A DNA stretch of 64,000 nucleotides. Source: Polydactylus sextarius. Taxonomy: Eukaryota > Chordata > Actinopteri > Polynemidae. The stretch covers positions 19,817,001-19,881,000 of the forward strand of contig CM028918.1 in the NCBI GenBank assembly GCA_016801845.1, in the 5' to 3' direction. The notes below the pieces were generated by a model that saw only the letters and a list, made by a program, of their open reading frames with translations, had not been told where the DNA came from and searched no databases. Both the position numbers and the translations under genes were made by a program. This document shows, piece after piece, positions 58,946 to 64,000 of the stretch. How positions within the stretch are numbered: position 1 is the first letter of the stretch; the number at the start of each line of letters is the position of its first letter.

Positions 58946-61024
58946 ACCCACAGGACATAATCCTTAACCAGGAGGGGGGAATGTGGCTCCTGAATCGAGG
59001 GCTTAACTTTTATATAAGCCTTGAGCACATAAAGTAAGACCTTAAACCCACAACTCTGCACAATGTCGGCATGTAGACTGCTGTGTTCAACTTCCTGAAC
59101 ACTAGCTCTCTGTAGTACTTTGTACGACTGGAATAAATGGAGTGCAAAGGCATCATAAAGGTAAAGGTCAACATAGTGTCATGTCCATGATATACCTCGC
59201 TGCTTTCCAACAATATTTGTCATCTAAATTCACATATTGGCATCTTACATTTACTTGTACAATAACGTGGCAGTAAAATTAGTAAAATGGGCTGAGTAAC
59301 CTTGAGACAGTGAAGCTATTTTTAGAGAACTCACCAGGCTCTGTTGCTCTACATCTGTGAATTGGAATAGACACAAAGTTCATTTGTTGGAAAGGGTCTC
59401 ATTTACCCAGATAAAAATGGAAAACATTTTAAGGCCAGACTGTTCTAAATATCGGTAAAGTTGAAGGAAACTTGAAACAGCCGAAACGTGCACTGACTGT
59501 GCTCTCTGAAGTGAGCAGTTCCAATGTAATGATAATTATAATGACAATACCAGACCTCTGATACTTTTCTCCTCCACACTGAGGCCAGAGGTTGGGATCA
59601 TCTGCTCAGTTGGAGATGGTAGGAGATCCAGGACTATGCACCAACAAATCACACAAGGATGAGTTAAAAGACAGAAAACAAACAATTAAGGTCTTGACAG
59701 GAAGCATGGGCATGCTCTGCTGCATGCAAAGCAGCTTAAGGGATTTGAGGATGGATGGAGAATGTTTTATAGATAAATGAATGAAAGACAATGAGGCCAC
59801 GCTCCAGAGAAAAAAGAGACAATATAATCCTTGCACAAGTACTTGTAAGCAACAGGGTGGACTAAAAGAGACGTGACCTGGTGGTCATGTCATCACATCA
59901 TCATGACCATCGTCTCCTCGTGCTCCTCTGTAACTGTAAAACCCAGTGATGTACCAACAAGGATCCACTTACAGACTATGACCTGTGAGACAGTCTGTGA
60001 TGCTGTGACAGCAGATCCTTTCATTTTATCATATACGACACTAACCTCACCCGCTCCTGACCTGTGTTAAGTCTGCACCATTACCATGGCGATGTAGCCA
60101 AGTTAGAGTAGAGCCACATTTATGATGCAGGGAAGTGTTTGTAGTACATCCCTCAGATGATGATTCAGCTAGTGGACATCATGAGACATTAGACAAACAC
60201 AGGGGGCTGTGTCTCTAACTGAGAAGTCAAGAACTGAGATGTGGCTGTAGTGAAATCTCACAGCCAGTTAAATGTGTTTGTTATCATCTGCATCATCTAA
60301 TCACTGCTGCTGTTTCCCATAGAGGCCTTAGATTACAGCAAAGTTGTCATTGTTTAAGAAAACAAGATTCAAACAAATTAATAAGTGGGTACTGTTGTGA
60401 GTAATTAATCCCAGCTGATGCAGTTTGAGTCTGCATGTAAAAATGGTTGCTCTCAGTGCTTCTTCCAGTCTTAAAATAGCCTGTAGATTGTTATTGGAGG
60501 GATGGATCCCACACATTTATCTGTGTAAATGTAGTTGAAACCATTTATTTCACTTAGTGAGTCTCATATAACTGGCAAGTTGTGCTGTTCATGACCATCC
60601 TTGTCATAGAGATGGTAAAATGCTGTCAGTGACCGTTTTGACACACTGAGCTTTGAGCAGGTCTCCTCTAAACTCAGCAGTCAGTGTGTCTGTGACACTG
60701 ACAGTCTGTGTGAAATGTGCTGTTATGCATAAAAGATTTTCACACAAATCCCAATGCATACACTTTGCCACAGTACGTCTGTGGAAGTGAACGTGCTGAT
60801 GTCTACCATCCAAAGCTTATCTGTATGTGCTGAGAGGCCTCCTTGCCCTTTTATCATTATAGTGGGATGTGCTGCTGAGCTATGCTGTATTCATCATGTC
60901 CTCTGGAGGTGTTCAGTCCCTGACAAATTAATTCATGTCAGGATCAGTCAACATTAGGGTCAGTTTGTCAGATTAGGCACAGAGTTAGTAGGCTGGATTT
61001 ACATCTGTATTAAATGTTTTCTAG

Positions 61025-61082
61025 GCCTCACACTGAAAAACCAATAGTCCAGTCTCATGCTCTGTATGCAGCATGGCAGCAG
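61025..61082 (+). CDS. Candidate internal exon of an unidentified plus-strand gene
   Basis: 58 bp between acceptor TTAAATGTTTTCTAG and a perfect donor CAG|GTAAGG. One frame only is open: one base, then PHTEKPIVQSHALYAAWQQ, ending in phase 0. The one-base entry matches the two-base exit of the candidate exon at 48198-48258 (AC plus G gives Thr). The product is unidentified. Composition is soluble and protein-like, but the segment is short and could be fortuitous. Confidence 0.35.
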
Positions 61083-61089
61083 GTAAGGA

Positions 61090-64000
61090 TGTGGGGGTCA
61101 GGGTGGGTCTGACACTGTCTCCCTTCAAGTAAATGATTTTAAATTACTCTCTCGCTCTACCCAGGTATAAGGTATATGTATCTATCCTTTGTGTCACCAT
61201 GATCCTGGTATTAAACTAGAAAAAATAACATGCTAAGCTGCTGGTGAAGGATTGATCAGTCACAGTTAGAGTAGGATCAAGTTTTCATCCACCTTCAGTG
61301 GATCAAATATAACGCCATCAACGACATCAATAGAAACTCTGGTGACCAAAACAAAACTATAGCAAATCATTTCTTTGCGATTCGGATAAATTTATTGCCA
61401 GTTCATTCACTTTTACTTTCAAAATTTAAATTGGCAGTGCAAGAAATATGCACATGCTTTCTTTAAAGAGACATTTTTATCAGCCTTTTCTTCTGCACAC
61501 TGCTGTGTCACATCAAAAATATTTCTCGTCCTCTAAATTATATTATTTGAAATCTATGACATTTATCCTACTTGCTATACGTGTGATACCACTGAAAACC
61601 TCAAAAGTGTTTGTGTCTTTTGTTTGCTCTGTATCACTCTGTGATATTTGAATTCAAACAACGACCTCCTCGTGTTAAAGTGGTAACCATTAAAAGTACA
61701 GAGAGAAAACAGTATGACAATGTGTTTTCATAAAGAAAAAATAACAAAAAAGACATAGTATGAAGTTATTGTAGATATTTGCACTGTTTGTATGTGAGTT
61801 CCTGTTGTAACACAGAGGATTATTAAATATGATGCCAGCGTGATCTCTGCTGTCTCTTTAACATCATGTTCAAGGCAGAACTGTCATATTATTGCACCAT
61901 TTTTAAGTTGTGAAGTGTGATTAACAATTTCACAAACAAAACTGCATTTGGAGCATGATTCACTGGTGAGATAGTTGCATGTGACACATGTATGAAGATT
62001 AAAGCAGCAGTGGGCGGGTGGCATTTAGATAATTCCTCTTCTCCATTTCTGCATTTTACACTTGACAAATGCTTCCAACCACACAGACTTTAGCAGGAAT
62101 TAAACCAGAAATAGTCACCAACTCGTGTCCACAACCTCTGTTCAGGATGAAGCTTTGATTCACACAAAAACCATGAATGGAAAGTGACTAAACTATGTTT
62201 TAACAAAAACAAAACGCTATCATAAATCATTTTGTAGAGCTGATATTGACTGTTTTCTTTTGCTACATAAACTTTCTATGTAGCCTCACTGTTTTTTAAA
62301 TATTTTTTTATATATTTATTCATCACATTGAAGGGAGGAGATGGGGAGAACTAAAATTAATTGAAAAATTCCAGGACCTGAAAAAAAATTGATGTGAGTT
62401 GAAAGTGGAAGTGATCTGAAAAATTGGAAATTAGGAAAATGTCTTTGAAATATATGAAATAATGAAGTGGAACTAATGAAATTAGTTTTGAGTTGAAAAT
62501 CTGATAAATTATCTGATACACTGAATTGACACTTTATTTGTGTTGCTGTGGGAGCCGTGTCCACAATTAATCAAACGCAACATTTGTAGTTTACGATAAA
62601 TGATTTGTTACTTCCAGCTACATTTTCAATTAAAACCATCACGGCATGTAGTGACTGTGTTTTACTGTGGTTTTTGGTTCTCAAACTGCAGTGAACATGG
62701 TTTTTGGTTTTTGATTTACCTACATTTAGTCACTTTCCACCATTCATTTTGAAGCCTATCTGAAATTACATTTGTTTTATAAATAATGAATGACTGGGAA
62801 ATGATGAAACATAACACAACATTTAATCCAATCAGCTTCAAATTAATCTAATTACTTCTAATTAGTCACTCTATTGTTCATTTCACATCCATTTCTACTG
62901 TTGTATTTTTCAGTTCACATGCATTTTTAGCAATTTACTTCTTACACGTCAACTTTTTGATAGATTCAATCACCGTCACAAAGTCTTATAATCACCACCA
63001 TTTCCGATATGTTCCACTTCAATTTTTCTTTTCTTTTTCTCTCTTTTTTTTTTTTTTTTTTGGAACTTATCAGCTTTTGTGATACGTGAGATCCTTCAGT
63101 AGCTTTATACCTCATGCGGTGAGAGAACAGGAGGGTTGTCCATCAGTCATATCACCTATATTTTTGCTTTAAGGTCACTGGTCCCAACACGCTTCAGTAG
63201 AAGATCATAACCTGCTGGTGTGATTGACAGGAATAAAACAGGTGCAGTGATTCACTGTCCGCTCGCAGTAATATTACATAGGTGGTGACTTCAGTGGCTT
63301 CTGGGCAGAACAGCTGCTTGCTGTTTTTTTCTGGAGGCTTTTGTAGAAAGGCCATGTCACTTTGATCAGGAACCCAGCAGAGTTCAATTCACTAAGAACA
63401 TGGAGTTCCTCCTCACATGATGAAACATAACCCAGTGTTTCTAGTGGTGTAATCACCACAGCCAGAAATGTTTATTTGCTTTAATTGCTCTCTTTTCTAA
63501 CCTCAACAATACCACAATACCTATTACAGATATAATTGTTATATATTTGAAATATTGGCATTAAACATATGAACACTGATAAATAATTTATTAAGCATAA
63601 TCTGTGTTTTGATGAATAGGTTTGATGAAGTGTCTCTGGATGGTTGGCGGATGAGAGAGGGCAGAATAAAGAGCTGCTGATTGTCAGAAAGTAGGTTGCA
63701 AATGAAACCTGACTAAATGTCTTGATGACAAGTGTTTGAATGCATGGAAGGATGGACACGGCCGCTGTGTCGAGAACAGTCACCAGATTTGACTACACCC
63801 TGGATCAGAGAGAATAACTTGATCAGAGCTCATAATTCATTCTGACCAAGGGCAACAGTGAGCATCAGAGCCATGGAGCTTGTAGAAACTATTATAATGA
63901 GCCAAGTTGACTTCACTGTGACTGATGGCCGCCTGATTGCTGATGCAGTGTCACAGTGTCACAATGTGCTCTGTTCTCTGTACTGCTGACGATCCTCTGT
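61090..64000. other. No gene seen; poly-T run
   Basis: A T-run of 18 lies at 63044-63061. AT-rich sequence at 62320-62550 is unusually rich in GAAAT/TGAAAA words and may be a very old element. No exon was recognised. Confidence 0.45.

Noticed and set aside
62173..62752. Short inverted match (ATGAATGG-AAAGTGACTAAA) 550 bp apart, possible MITE ends
   Set aside because: Only about 20 bp match with an indel, and no continuing terminal similarity.

Overview
The window is AT-rich, intron-dominated vertebrate DNA, almost certainly from a teleost fish. The reasons are sparse short exons with GT-AG borders, many (CA)n/(GT)n microsatellites, and a repeat load typical of bony fish: L2/CR1-type LINE 3-prime ends, Tc1/mariner remnants, a piggyBac tail, MITEs, and several degraded high-copy teleost repeats that start CAATTCAATT or carry the CACACC-TATGGGCAAT signature. 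No bacterial-style operons, CRISPR arrays or rRNA/tRNA genes are visible.

Left edge (0-1.2 kb, minus strand): three consecutive exons of PM20D2 (peptidase M20 domain-containing 2, a beta-alanyl-dipeptide hydrolase) are recognisable with matching splice phases. The last exons run off the left edge, and the first exon was not found. Immediately upstream (1.4-2.0 kb) is a frameshifted Tc1/mariner remnant. At 3.6-4.2 kb a minus-strand reading frame with a good start context, three internal stops and an aspartate-rich tail may be a decayed gene.

5-17 kb is a repeat graveyard: a Tc1/mariner MITE, several L2/CR1-like reverse-transcriptase fragments, a second Tc1 tail and teleost dispersed repeats. 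Within it, at 12.76-12.89 kb on the minus strand, is a convincing but unidentified internal exon of 125 bp.

25.2-25.8 kb is the only clearly CpG-rich stretch. It looks like a promoter plus first exon of a plus-strand gene and is flanked on both sides by very long GT/CA/CT tracts. A short ATG exon there (25,672-25,690) is phase-compatible with short candidate exons at 48.2 kb and 61.0 kb. If they belong together, most of the right half of the window is the introns of one long gene; this is inference.

26-64 kb is otherwise mostly intronic or intergenic sequence with dispersed repeats, perfect palindromes (notably 32.74-32.79 and 33.82-33.84 kb), a piggyBac C-terminal fragment (54.4 kb), a possible small secreted-peptide ORF (43.3 kb) and a possible minus-strand first exon (57.1 kb). 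No clearly new biological system was found. The most useful leads are the unidentified exons, the candidate three-exon chain and the decayed acidic ORF.
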